In this document: positions 39,548 to 49,196 of the stretch, one piece after another
Numbering within the stretch: position 1 is the first letter of the stretch
Layout: every line of letters begins with the position of its first letter
From: Azorinus chamasolen
Taxonomy: Eukaryota; Mollusca; Bivalvia; Cardiida; Solecurtidae
Length of the DNA stretch: 64,000 nt
Assembly: GCA_963576725.1 (NCBI GenBank)
Contig: OY755244.1
Span: 37,150,109-37,214,108, forward strand
Direction of reading: 5' to 3'
The notes under the pieces: generated by a model
Databases searched by the model: none
What the model saw: only the letters and a program-made list of their open reading frames with translations
What the model was told of the DNA's origin: nothing
Translations under genes and position numbers: made by a program

Positions 39548-39670
39548 TAATGCAGACCCAGATTATACAGCAGGGGCAGTTTGATGTGGGACTATACTAT
39601 TTGCCTGTTTTAATATTTAGGAATATTAGGAAATGTAGAGAAGTGATTGTAGACTGATAAAAGATCCAAA
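39548..39670. repeat. J-family fragment
   Basis: TAATGCAGACCCAGATTATAC..GATGTGGGACTATACTATTTG and GAATATTAGGAAATG. Confidence 0.5.
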
Positions 39671-39703
39671 TTCGATAGAGTGGACTCACTTGTTTTACAA
39701 GTA

Positions 39704-39907
39704 CAGTAAAACTTCGATTATCCGAACACTAAAATACGTATTATTATCGATCTTTAAGGCAGGTGGCAGCTTAATGCATGGTGAAAGTCATGCAGAAAGC
39801 TCCTCTAGGAGCTTTCTGCATGACTTTCACCATGCATTAAGCAGCCACCTGCCTAAAAGGGTCTAAATTCTTCTATACTGAAAATTCGAATAATCGAGGT
39901 TTTACTG
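39704..39907. mobile_element. I-family pogo/Tigger-like MITE (204 bp, reference copy)
   Basis: CAGTAAAACTTCGATTATCC to GAATAATCGAGGTTTTACTG, TA at 39702-39703 and 39908-39909. Core GGCAGGTGGCAGCTTAATGC..GTGAAAGTCATGCAGAAAG with perfect tip GAAAGCTCCTCTAGGAGCTTTC. Confidence 0.9.
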
Positions 39908-40053
39908 TATATCGTATTTCATTGTTTCAGACAAAGATTTTATGGATATACCCGACAGTGATTTAATAAATGTAATAAAACATAATGTCAAATCTGCTAT
40001 ATTGGAACCTGTTCTATATCAAACTGTTCATCTTAGTTAAAATCTGATATATA

Positions 40054-40245
40054 TTAACCCCTTCCCTCATATAAATGTTTTTTTCATGTATTTGCAAACA
40101 GAGTAGACCAATATCGGATGGCTCCTATTGGATCTGTCTGATCAGGGTCTGCTCTGCTCTGTTAGCTTATTGAATAATCTAATTAATATTCATTATGTAA
40201 TTACATGTATGTCTTGCATGAATATTCATGGAGTAAAGTGCTAAA
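40054..40245 (+). mobile_element. TTAA-A MITE, shortened body
   Basis: TTAACCCCTTCCCTCATATAA; tip GGCTCCTATTGGATC; ends TCATGGAGTAAAGTGCTAA. Confidence 0.75.
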
Positions 40246-40249
40246 ACAT

Positions 40250-40435
40250 TACATCCTAGAGGAGCCGTCTGATCAGGGTCTGCTCTGTTTGCCAATAGAA
40301 TTTGAAAGATCTGTTTCTTTACTTTCTAAAATGGCTACAATGTTACACCTTCCATGTTTCATTATAACTATTCTGTCCATGAATATTCAGTAGGTGTTGA
40401 AAATTGGAATAAACATAGAACAGGGAAAGGGTTAA
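40250..40435 (+). repeat. TTAA-A2 element, left arm missing
   Basis: CCTAGAGGAGCCGTCTGATCA to GAACAGGGAAAGGGTTAA. Confidence 0.78.
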
Positions 40436-40685
40436 CCCATTCCCTTATAGGCTATTTTTCGATCCTACCTCTTTGAATACATCTACCGAAAAGGTGCATT
40501 AACTAACTAGCTAGTGGAAAGGAATATTTTAGAATTATATAGTTACATTGAAACCATTTTGATAAATAGAGCATTAAAATTTTGCTCCTATAGGAGCAAA
40601 ATTTTATGCTCTATTTATCACAATGGTTTCAGAAAATGACGTTTACAGAGGCGTCAAAAGACGTCAATATGATGGAATGGGTTAT
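40432..40685 (+). mobile_element. TTAA-B MITE with an enlarged tip
   Basis: TTAACCCATTCCCTTATAGGC; tip CATTAAAATTTTGCTCCTATA-GGAGCAAAATTTTATG: the extra AAAATTTT pairs on both arms. Confidence 0.84.
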
Positions 40686-40812
40686 GCCCTTTTCTTCATT
40701 AATATTCATGCAAGAAATATAGACATTATAAATATTAATTTGATTTTTTTTATAATGACATATGAACAAAGGAAAATCATAGAAAGGCGTATTTACGGAG
40801 TAAATTTAAGTA
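40682..40812 (-). repeat. TTAA-A3 element, hairpin deleted
   Basis: CCCTTTTCTTCATTAATATTC, body to GAACAAAGGAAAATC, then GAAAGGCGTATTTACGGAGTAAATTTAA. Confidence 0.68.
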
Positions 40813-40951
40813 TTAAAATTCCAGAATTAGATAATAGTTTTTACTGCAGATCTTAATCTACGACAGGATTGCAGGTCATTGGTCACACAGTTATCAAAAA
40901 GCTCCAATGTAGCATGGCTTAGTTAATTTGTTATCATTTTTTTTCTTTCAG

Positions 40952-41103
40952 GTCATGACGCCCGAAAGCAAGGTGACAAGGGAAAACCCCTCAACAGTGG
41001 TAGTACACTTCATTCCTCAGTGAGCAGGTCTCGGACTTGGACTGTAGTGTTACAGAGTCTTCTGGTCTTCCTTTTAGTCAATGTGTTAGCCATGCGGCAT
41101 TGA
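40952..41103 (+). CDS. L1-family cell-adhesion protein, last exon g: linker and GPI-anchor-like C-terminus
   Basis: Encodes (G)HDARKQGDKGKPLNSGSTLH, SSVSRSRTW and the tail TVVLQSLLVFLLVNVLAMRH, then TGA at 41101-41103. Acceptor TTTTTTCTTTCAG|GT in phase 1, continuous with exon f. The polar linker contains small residues (NSGS) that could be a GPI attachment site; 17-18 hydrophobic residues follow and only about two residues (RH) trail them. Known L1-family proteins instead have a transmembrane helix and a cytoplasmic tail with an ankyrin-binding FIGQY motif; none is encoded here. It could also be a tail-less transmembrane form, or an alternative 3' exon of a gene whose transmembrane exons lie further downstream; I did not find such exons up to 64000. 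Confidence 0.9.
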
Positions 41104-41764
41104 TACATACTCTAGTCCTCTATCATCCATGCTGTATGACTCTCTAAGGGAGACTACTGTATATTGTCAAAGGGAGATTACTGTAGAGTGTCAAAGGGAG
41201 ATAATTGTCAAAAAAAAAGATAATGCTGCTGCAATGGAGGTACTGCATTACAACTAGTGTGTTTTCATGCTATCACATTTCAAGGAAAGAGATGAAGAGG
41301 AAGCATTCGTTTCTTAGTGCTTAACATTATGTCAAGTAAAGCTGCTTTGCAGTTGTTGATCAAAATTCAGTGGATGCTTTCAAAATGCATTATCATCTAA
41401 TTGTGTGGGTGATAAAACATATCACCCAATATTGTGACATTTTGTAAATATATAGTTCCTGCACAACAAAGTCATTCCATATATTGTAATGTTTGATACT
41501 GTTGAAACAACAAGAGGAAATGATGTTACGCCATACTAAGAAGCTTTGAAGTGTGCGGTCTAGTCAACGAGTTTCTGACATCGCTAATATCTGATCAAAA
41601 GGTTGTATATAATTTTTCTGGTACAGCAAGAATATGATACATGCCAAGGAAAAGAGGTGGTGAACTATAAAAAAATATCTCAAACCATCAATGAAAAGTT
41701 ACAGGTCATGCACTAGCAATTTGACAGTCTGAATTAGTAATTCATAGCAATAGAAAATGGTGCG

Positions 41765-41895
41765 TATTCAAATATGGAAATTGTCTTTTCTCCACTATGG
41801 CCAATGTTGTGACCACTCTTTAGAATCATCTCGAAGAGGTTATTCTAAAAAGTGGTCCCTACATAAGGTTTGTTGGAGAAATAAAGGAGCTATGA
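41765..41895. repeat. C-family element in the 3'UTR region
   Basis: TCTCCACTATGGCCAATGTTG..GAATCATCTCGAAGAGGTTAT..GGTTTGTTGGAGAAATAAAGG; arms decayed. Confidence 0.72.
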
Positions 41896-42029
41896 CTTAC
41901 TGGTAATTGACTAATGATAGTGCTTGTGGCTTCAGAAATATATACACATGTATAGTGCTAGCTTTCAAAAGTATCTGCCACATGCATTATTTTTTTCACG
42001 TTTTGAGTACTAAAACAGCTTGCGAATTT

Positions 42030-42425
42030 TTCACTGATGTCAGTGAGATACAGTGACTTTTCACAGAATGTCAGTGAGATACAGTGACTCTTCACAGTCA
42101 CTATTCACAGTCACTTTTCACAGATTGTAAATGAGACAAAGTGACATTTTCACAGATTGTCGCCGAGATAAAGTGACTCATGTGAAAAATCGCAATCTGT
42201 GAAAAATCGCTTTATGTTATTGACAATCTGTCGCATACTGTCAAGGAGCTGCAGTGTTTTTCACAGATTGACAATGAAATCCAGCAACTGTTAATAAAAT
42301 ACAGCAGCTTTCCATATATATATTGTCAATGAGTTGAGTGACTTTCAGTGAGATGCAATGACTTTTCACATATTGAGATGAGATGTGGTGACTTTCCACT
42401 GATGGTCTGTGAGATAGACTTTACC
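42030..42425. repeat. Degenerate minisatellite of about 35 bp
   Basis: Unit TTTTCACAGATTGTCAGTGA followed by GATACAGTGAC occurs about ten times with much variation; around 42178-42210 it briefly turns into the opposite strand (GTGAAAAATCGCAATCTG). Confidence 0.75.
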
Positions 42426-42552
42426 CACGGTTGTGATTATGCGATGATGACTTGATACTGACATTGGTTGTGAAATTACAGATATCCTATTTTTATCAAA
42501 ACATTATTTGTATGCCATTTTTCATTCCAGAGCAATAGATAAAGATGCGTAT

Positions 42553-43042
42553 TGAACCCTTTCCTCCAAAGGCTATTTTTAGACCTAGCCTCTTTGAATG
42601 AATCTACCCAAAAGGAGCATTTACTAGAGAAAAGGAAAATGTTAGAATTGTGTAGTATTGAAACCATTGTGATAAATAGAGCATTAAAGGGTTAAAGCAG
42701 ATGGTGGTGGCTAAATGTAGGATAAAGGAATCAACTACATTTTTTCCATTGTGTGTATAAGGAATCACCCGATCTTTAATCTTTTGTATGCGTAAAACTA
42801 GTGCTGGCAAACAGTGTAGGTCCAGATTGGAGGGCTCTGAGAGGAGCCCTCTGATCAGAGTCTGCACTGTTTGTCATTCAAAATTCTGTGCCAAATTTAA
42901 GCCTTTCATACTGAATGGACCTGGTCTTTAAGCCACGATGGAATTTTGCTCCTATGGAGCAAATGCTCTATTTATCACAATGGTTTCAAGAAGTGACTAT
43001 TACAGAGGCGTAGATAGGCGTATTTATGGAGGAAAGGGTTAA
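42553..43042 (+). repeat. TTAA-B halves with I and G fragments between them
   Basis: B left half 42553-42686 (to TAGAGCATT) and right half 42951-43042 (TTGCTCCTATGGAGCAAATG..GGAGGAAAGGGTTAA). Between them: AAAGGGTTAA, an I fragment (GCAGATGGTGGTGGCTAAATG) and a G element 42785-42945 (GTGTAGGTCCAGATTGGAGGG, tip GGGCTCTGAGAGGAGCCC). Confidence 0.65.
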
Positions 43043-43044
43043 AT

Positions 43045-43203
43045 ACTAAAATCATCATTCCTCTACAAAACCCTGTTGTAACCCCCCATTAGAATCATCT
43101 CTTCGAGACGATTCTAAAGAGGGTCTCAACATAGGGTTTGATGTGGGAAATAGAGTTATTATTGAAAAAACAAATCAACTTGCGCATCTTATCTGAACCT
43201 CTG
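43045..43203. repeat. C-family element
   Basis: CTACAAAACCCTGTTGTAACC..tip CATCTCTTCGAGACG..CAACATAGGGTTTGATG; ends TTATCTGAACCTCTG. Confidence 0.75.
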
Positions 43204-43351
43204 CCAGTCTCTTCTTTTCTATGTATTCAAATGTTGGCAAGCTGAGCAAATTTTCTCAAGCAAAATTTGGAATTGTTTGATAACTAATATGTAATATGTA
43301 ATGGAAATTGATGGAGTAACAGATAGTGTAGACCCTGATCAGTCCGCTCCT

Positions 43352-43584
43352 GACCCCTTTACACCATAGGCTATTTTTAGAACCAACCTCTTTGAATGAA
43401 TTAATCTACCCAAAAGGAGCATTTACTAGAGAAAAGTAAAATTTTAGAATTTTGTTTGTTTGAAACCATTGTGATAAATAAAGCATTTGCTCCTATAGGA
43501 GCAAATGCTCTATTTATCACAATGGTTTCAAGAAGTGGTTATTACAGAGGCATAGAAAGGCGTATTTATGGAGGAAAGGGTTAA
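43352..43584 (+). mobile_element. TTAA-B MITE, full length
   Basis: TGACCCCTTTACACCATAGGC to GGAGGAAAGGGTTAA; perfect tip GCATTTGCTCCTATAGGAGCAAATGC. Confidence 0.87.
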
Positions 43585-43830
43585 CCCCCCTTACTCCATG
43601 AGTATTCATATGAGGAATAATGATATCATGAATATTAAATAGATTTAATAGTTATAACACCACATGGACACATGATTTGTTTTAACCTTGACAGAAACTG
43701 TAGAATCATATCTATATCATAAGCAAACAGAGCAGACCCTGATCAGACGGCTCCTACAGGAGCCGTCTGATCTGGGTCTACTCTGTTTGCAAAGGCATAG
43801 AAAAATGTATTTATGGAGTAAAGGGTTTAG
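43581..43830 (-). mobile_element. TTAA-A3 MITE, full length
   Basis: TTAACCCCCCTTACTCCATGA to GGAGTAAAGGGTTTA; perfect tip GACGGCTCCTACAGGAGCCGTC. Shares TTAA with the B element. Confidence 0.87.
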
Positions 43831-44045
43831 AAACTAGACTATTTACTCAATTCTTGTCTTGATGAATATGTAGGATAATTTGGTAGATGTTAGATATTAG
43901 TAAAACCCTGTCTGTTATCATTGTACAACAAAACTTGGTGGATGAAACATAAAGTGTAGAATTATTTACTTATATTGTTGCCATGGAGATCAAAATATGT
44001 ACTTGTCATTTTGGTTAGCCTTGGAAGTTTTATTACTTATTTACA

Positions 44046-44213
44046 CAGAGCTACAGATAAAGGTACATACTCAAAATACTAGAATCGTCATTTCTCCATC
44101 AAACCGTATGTTCGAGACGATTCTATAGAGTGGTCACATCATACGGTTTGCTGGAGAAATAATGAAGTTATTCTTGAAAATGTTTTAATTTATGCATCTG
44201 ATCTTGACCTCTG
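44046..44213. mobile_element. C-family element, left arm tip deleted
   Basis: CAGAGCTACAGATAAAGGTAC to TGATCTTGACCTCTG; AAACCGTATG jumps to TTCGAGACGATTCTATAGAG. Confidence 0.82.
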
Positions 44214-44214
44214 A

Positions 44215-44640
44215 TTAACCCTTTCCCTGTTGAAAAGTCTTGTAAGAAATAATGATATCCCAAATATTTAATAGCCAAATGTTTTTAATGTAATACAGTG
44301 AAACCCCGCTAATGCGACCACTTAATAAACAGCCACTGATGTCGTCTAAAGCAGGTGGTTGCTTAATGCAGGATGAAAGTTATGCAGAAAGCTCCTATAG
44401 GAGCTTTCTGCATAACTATCGTCCTGCATTAAGCTACCACCTGCCTTTGCCACCCAGAATTATGCCCCTTTTTGGTTGTCGCATTAGCGGGGTTTTACTG
44501 TATTTTCAAGGGAAGTTTTGGCTTTGACAAAAATTGTTGAATCAGACCTATATCATGTCATAAGCAAACCAGACAGTCCAATCTGGGTCTGCTCTAATCG
44601 CAAAGGCATGAAAAAGCATTTTTACTAGGGAAAGGGTTAA
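44215..44640 (-). mobile_element. TTAA-A element hosting an I-family MITE
   Basis: TTAACCCTTTCCCTGTTGAAA; the body is split at TTTTTAATGTAA by the I element and resumes TATTTTCAAGGGAAGTTTTGG; ends CTAGGGAAAGGGTTAA. Most of its own hairpin is lost. Confidence 0.82.
44296..44500. mobile_element. I-family pogo-like MITE nested in TTAA-A (205 bp)
   Basis: CAGTGAAACCCCGCTAATGC to GCATTAGCGGGGTTTTACTG, TA at 44294-44295 and 44501-44502. Core GGTGGTTGCTTAATGCAGGA, tip GAAAGCTCCTATAGGAGCTTTC. Its terminal repeats differ from the 39704 copy while the core matches. Confidence 0.9.
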
Positions 44641-44920
44641 AACAGTCACATTTCGTAAATGATTGGATCAACATTTCTGAATTTTTCATAACTCATCTTG
44701 TCAATGAATGAATAAATACCATCTTTAAGAGTCCTTCTTATGCCTTGTTTTATAAATGTGAAAGTAGTGTGCAAAAGGTAAGTAAAATGTGTCTTTTGAA
44801 AAAAAATATCATATAACTTGAGTTCCAACCATATTACAGCTTTGATAGTCTTCATCATGTTAAAAAAAACTGATCGCTTGGAGTAAATTTTTTAGCTACT
44901 TCTGATTGGTTCAACAGACG
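44640..44920. other. Stretch with no recognised feature
   Basis: No repeat of the families listed and no coding signal. Confidence 0.4.
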
Positions 44921-44924
44921 CTAC

Positions 44925-45012
44925 TGACGGTGTGCCAAGCAGCATGGATCTTGATGAGATGCCATGACGCATTTGGATCCAAGCTAATGCTCGTCAGGTT
45001 GCACTTAGTGTG
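44925..45012. repeat. H-family hairpin repeat
   Basis: GTGCCAAGCAGCATGGATCTT..GACGCATTTGGATCCAAGC. Confidence 0.62.
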
Positions 45013-45026
45013 ATAAGTGTTAGTTA

Positions 45027-45264
45027 TTAACCTTTTACTCCATAAACACGCCTTTGCAAACAAAGTAGACCCAGATCAGACGGCTCCTATGTCTGATCAG
45101 GATCTACTCTGTTTGCTTATGATGTAGATAATTTATGATTCTGCAGTTTCTGCCATGGCCAAAAATTCCTGTGTCAATGTGCTATCATAACAAACTGATG
45201 TTAAATTATGTTCATGATGTTATTATTATTTTCTTACATGAATATTCATGGAGAAAAGAGGTAA
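45027..45264 (+). mobile_element. TTAA-A3 MITE, tip deleted
   Basis: TTAACCTTTTACTCCATAAAC; GACGGCTCCTATGTCTGATC; ends TTCATGGAGAAAAGAGGTAA. Confidence 0.8.
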
Positions 45265-45510
45265 CTCTTCGCTTGCTATTCACATCAATATACCTACCTG
45301 TAAATAGTGAAGACCCAGATGAGACAGCTCCTGCAGGAGCTGTCTCATCAGGGTCTGCACTATTTACAAGTTGATTGTGCAACCAGTGCACTCCACAGCA
45401 GTGATTGCACAGCAAAATACTTGTACACAGTGAAGATATATGTTATTATACAACAGGGCATGGGTAAAGAAGGAGAAATGTATTTCAAAATTCAGCAAGA
45501 GAAGGGTTAA
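45261..45510 (+). mobile_element. TTAA-E MITE (250 bp)
   Basis: GTAACTCTTCGCTTGCTATTC to AGCAAGAGAAGGGTTAA; perfect tip GACAGCTCCTGCAGGAGCTGTC. Confidence 0.86.
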
Positions 45511-45692
45511 ATGAACACTGCATTCCAAAATTCAAACAGGTCAAGCTTACTGCGAATTTTCGGGGATATTTTAAAAGAAATGTGTGACATGGCAAACAGC
45601 ATAGACCCTGATGAGGGGACTTCTCTAAGAACCCTCTCATCTGGGTATGCCCTGTTTGCAAAGGAAGATATTAACTAATTTTCCACATTGAA
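45507..45692 (-). repeat. TTAA-F element
   Basis: TTAAATGAACACTGCATTCCA; hairpin CAAACAGCATAGACCCTGATG..CTCATCTGGGTATGCCCTG; ends CATTGAAAGGATTA. The E-F pairing (E then F sharing a TTAA) also occurs at 8846-9260. Confidence 0.75.
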
Positions 45693-45811
45693 AGGATTAC
45701 TGACAATGAATAATGGGGAAAAAGTCTTTGGCGTTGTCTTTCTTTATGTAAACTTGACCTTTGAATGCTGAATTTTTAAAGTGCCGTTACCACCTTAAAT
45801 AGCAACAGTCC

Positions 45812-45945
45812 AACCCTTTGAATGCTGGACATGAGTGTATTGGCATTTGCAAACAGTGAAGACCCAGATTATAGGATTCTTTTCATGAGTCTACACTGTT
45901 TTTCATTCAAAATTCTCGAGTAAATTTAATCCCTTCAAACTGAAT
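45812..45945 (+). repeat. G-family element, apex decayed
   Basis: AACCCTTTGAATGCTGGACAT, GCAAACAGTGAAGACCCAGAT, CTACACTGTTTTTCATTCAAA, CCCTTCAAACTGAA. Confidence 0.65.
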
Positions 45946-46231
45946 TAGCCTTTTCCTTCATATAAACGCTTTTTCACATATTTGTAAATAGTGTAGACCC
46001 AGATTAAACGGCGCCCTATAAGAGCCGTCTGATCAGGGTCTGCTCTGTTTGCTTATGAAATTATAGTAGATCTGATTCTCTAGTAGATATCATTATATAG
46101 TAAATTTGATTCTGTAGATTCTACCTATAACAACACTTCCTCTGTACATATGCCATGATAAAAAATCAGCTGATAAATATTCATGATACCATTATTTCTT
46201 CCATGAATATTGAACAGGTAAAGTGTTAAAC
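45945..46231 (+). mobile_element. TTAA-A1 MITE with internal duplication
   Basis: TTAGCCTTTTCCTTCATATAA to GAACAGGTAAAGTGTTAA; the body piece ATAGTAGATCTGATTCT.. is repeated. Confidence 0.78.
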
Positions 46232-46345
46232 AATGATATGCCATTCCACATTATATATTCCGCATTCAAGGGTTTTTATTAATTTCAAGGGTCTGTCATT
46301 GTTATCAAACTCACTTAGACCTCTTTCCGCAATTGCCAAAGCAAT

Positions 46346-46555
46346 TCAACCCTTTACACCATAAATACACCTTCGCAAACTGAGTAGACCAAGATCACAC
46401 CGCTCCTGTAGGAGCCGTCTGATCAGGGTCTGCTCAGTTTGCTAATGATATGATATAGATATGATTATACAGTTTCCTACATTAAGCTGTCACCTGTCTT
46501 AAAGATCGATAATGATATGTATTTTAGTGTTTGAATAATCGAGATTTTACTGTAT
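46346..46555 (+). repeat. TTAA-A3 left half fused to an I-family right end
   Basis: CCCTTTACACCATAAATACAC, tip GCTCCTGTAGGAGC, then from about 46478 CTACATTAAGCTGTCACCTGT..GAATAATCGAGATTTTACTGTA. Confidence 0.68.
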
Positions 46556-46568
46556 GTCCCTTCTACCT

Positions 46569-46803
46569 ATTCCTTTCCCTGATATAAACACTTTTTCACA
46601 CATTTGCAACCAGAGTACACCCAGATGAGGTGGATTCTATAGGAGTCATCTGATCAGGGTCTAATCTGTTTGCTTTTGGAATTATATAGATCTGATTTTA
46701 AAGTTTTTACCAAGGCCAAAAAAAATCTTTTGCTCATTTGCATATTTTAAAACATCAGCTAATAAATATTCATAATGTCATTTATTCCCAGGGCAAGGGT
46801 TAA
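46569..46803 (+). mobile_element. TTAA-A1 MITE
   Basis: CCTTTCCCTGATATAAACACT to CCCAGGGCAAGGGTTAA; tip GATTCTATAGGAGTC. Confidence 0.78.
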
Positions 46804-47032
46804 CCCTTTTCCTCATAGGCTATTTTTAGACCCAACCTCTTTGAATGAATCTACCGAAAAGTCATATTTACTAGAGAAAAGGAAACTTTTAGGATTGTGT
46901 AGTTTTTAAACCATTGTGATAAATAGAGCATTTGCTCCTATAGGAGCAAATGCTCTATTTATCACAATGGTTTCAGGTGGTGATTTTACAGAGGTGTCAA
47001 TTAAAGGGCTTCAATATGAAGGAATGGGTTAA
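46800..47032 (+). mobile_element. TTAA-B MITE, full length
   Basis: TTAACCCTTTTCCTCATAGGC to GAAGGAATGGGTTAA; perfect tip GCATTTGCTCCTATAGGAGCAAATGC. Confidence 0.88.
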
Positions 47033-47336
47033 CATTTTTTGTTGCAAGAAATAGACAGCATAATACAGTTCTACATTAGTATTCGCAGACTTTTGCATAA
47101 TATCATGAGTTGGTTAGAAATCTGTAGAATTTTGTTAAAAGTTAAATGCAAACCATCAGTATTGTTGTGTAGATTTTTGTTCATGTTAAACAATGAAATA
47201 CTCATTTAGTACTGTGCCATAAATTTACAGGTGAGTTTATAAATCAGATATTTCCATTGTCTTGCCAATAGTATTTATTCACAGAGCTCTAGATACGAGA
47301 AGTTTTGTGGCCATTGAGGTAAAATTATTTGTTATA

Positions 47337-47404
47337 TTTCTCCTTTTGGGTAGATTCGTTCAAATAGGTTGGGTCTAAAAATAGCCTATGGAAGAAAGGG
47401 TTAA
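47337..47404 (-). repeat. TTAA-B end fragment
   Basis: TCCTTTTGGGTAGATTCGTTC to GAAGAAAGGGTTAA. Confidence 0.65.
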
Positions 47405-47513
47405 CAAGATATTAGGTTTAGCTAAGGATATAAATGATTTGGATTGGTCAGTATACTTCTCATCTATAGCTCTGTAAATTCGTCATGTTCATCAGGAAAT
47501 GTCTAAAAGGTAT

Positions 47514-47528
47514 GGGGGGGGGGGGGGA
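47514..47528. repeat. Poly-G run
   Basis: About 14 G in a row, unusual in this AT-rich sequence. Confidence 0.8.
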
Positions 47529-47540
47529 ATGTTCTTCAAT

Positions 47541-47745
47541 TTAACCCTTTCACTGTTGAAATTTCTTGTTAGAAATAATGACATCATAAATATTAATTAG
47601 ATTAACAGTTAATAATAGCACTTGGACACAAGAAAGTTTGGCCATCGCAGAAACTGTAGAATCATAATAAGAAATTCTATCAAAATCAGATAGAGCAGAC
47701 CCTGATCAGACAGCTGCTACAGGAGCCATCTGGGTCTACTCTGTT
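47541..47745 (-). repeat. TTAA-A element, right end lost
   Basis: TTAACCCTTTCACTGTTGAAA; tip CAGCTGCTACAGGAGCC; stops near TCTGTTTGTTTATTTAAC. Confidence 0.7.
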
Positions 47746-48006
47746 TGTTTATTTAACAAGTGGCAATAGTTTTATAAATACCTTTCATAAATATTTCCTG
47801 TGGGCAAATACTCAATCACATGTTTTAGTTACACTCTTGGTTACAAAGTCAAGGTCATATTTCAAGGCTAGACTGGTTTGGTATTAATGTTTAGGTTATA
47901 TATTCCAGTTGGTGATAGTAGTAGTTGCCATCTTATTCCTTTCAGCAATTCTATCTTTTGTCCTAAATACATGAGTGTATGAGAACAGAATCGGATCTTT
48001 TATTTG

Positions 48007-48245
48007 TAGCCCTTTACTTTCATATTCAGGCCTTTCTATGACTTTGCAAACAGAGTAGACCCAGATCAAATGGTTCCTCTAGGAGCTGTCTGATCTAGGT
48101 CTGCTCTGCTTGCTTATGAAATTATAACTCATCTGGATTCTACACTTTCAGTCATGATAATTAAGTACTTTGTTCAAAGAACTATTTTTTTTTTAAAAAA
48201 AAAATAACTTGTTTGTAGTGCCATTATTTCTTGCATGAATATTGG
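48007..48245 (+). repeat. TTAA-A3 element with poly-A/T insertion
   Basis: GCCCTTTACTTTCATATTCAG; tip GGTTCCTCTAGGAGCT; AACTATTTTTTTTTTAAAAA; ends GCATGAATATTGGTTAATG. Confidence 0.68.
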
Positions 48246-48254
48246 TTAATGAAA

Positions 48255-48425
48255 TCATTCGGCCTGGGAATCTTTCATGTACAAAATTCATCATTACTGA
48301 AAAAGGTTGATTACAAATAGTGCAGACCCTGGTCAGAGGGCTCTCCTAGGAACCCTGTAATATGGGTCTATACAGTTTGCAAAGGTTTTATACAATATTT
48401 CCGGCATTGTAAGAGCTAGACTAAT
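48255..48425 (-). repeat. K/G-family element
   Basis: ATTACAAATAGTGCAGACCCT..ATATGGGTCTATACAGTTTGC, tip GGGCTCTCCTAGGAACCC. Confidence 0.6.
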
Positions 48426-48925
48426 AGTCAGACCCAGTAATGTTCGCAATGTCATAGTAAAAGGGGTAAGGATTTAAGAGTTGAACAATTTTGTTTACCA
48501 ATTCAGATTTAATGATGTACAAATCTTGAAAATTTTATTTTCTCTCTGTGAATATTCTTATACGTTTAGTTTGGTTTTAAGATTTTATTCCTTATGTTTT
48601 GTGTAAATTTTGTTTTGCTCATTTTCTGTATATAACACTGAGGGTGGAAATGTCATGTGATTTTTACAATTTTTTATTTGTTTAAACTTCCAAGATGAAT
48701 TCTTATAATATATGTATATACCTATTTATTGTTTTTAACTTCATGCCAAAGTATTTGGGGTTTATAGTTTATTTCAACCCTTTTCCACCAGCTTCACTTG
48801 AAGATGATATAAACCCAGGTTAATTAATTAATTAACCCTAACACCGCAGTAAAAGTTTATGTCTGCATAAATTCTGATGTTAAGCAATTTTTGCCTACTT
48901 CAGATTTGAACAAACTTTTGAGAAA
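48425..48925. other. AT-rich stretch without recognised repeats
   Basis: T-rich sense-strand sequence (GTGTAAATTTTGTTTTGCTC, CTATTTATTGTTTTT) resembling 3'UTR DNA, but with no AATAAA; a TTAATTAATTAATTAACCC run lies at 48822. Confidence 0.35.
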
Positions 48926-48929
48926 CTAT

Positions 48930-49022
48930 TGACCGGGTGTCAAACAGCTTGGATCCTGATTAGATGCCAAGTTACTCAACATCTTATCTTGATCCAAGCT
49001 TTTGCTAATACGAGCCAGGTCA
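48930..49022. repeat. H-family hairpin repeat
   Basis: GGTGTCAAACAGCTTGGATCC..CATCTTATCTTGATCCAAGC, tip GATGCCAAGTTACTCAACATC. Confidence 0.68.
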
Positions 49023-49196
49023 TGATAAGCTGGATAGTGGTTAAGACATATAAGATTCTTATAGAATATTTATATCTGTCCCAAAATGAGATTATTCCTG
49101 TTTTTGTACAGAAAATATGTACAGCAATGTTTTTATCTTCCTTTCATAGAAATATATATTCAATTTTTAATCATTTTTCTTACTTCTGTATACGGG

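Larger units (their letters stand above)
41104..42425 (+). other. Probable 3'UTR with short tandem repeats and a C-family element
   Basis: Follows the stop codon without a splice signal. AATAAA occurs at 41880 (inside a C element) and 42293. A 24-bp unit AAGGGAGATTACTGTAGAGT.. occurs three times (41146, 41170, 41194). The true poly(A) site cannot be fixed; another AATAAA at 53492 follows a 3'UTR-like AT-rich stretch. Confidence 0.5.

Noticed and set aside
42553..43042. A single TTAA-B element split at its tip by a G/I insertion
   Set aside because: The halves fit, but the inner sequence begins AAAGGGTTAA, so the left half may simply be an internally deleted B element and the right half a separate fragment; left undecided rather than claimed.
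8965..45415. Recurrent peptide NSADPDETAPAGAVSSGS-like (8965, 28093, 39308, 45212)
   Set aside because: Translation of the TTAA-E and TTAA-F hairpins; frame and repeats follow the DNA element, not a protein family.
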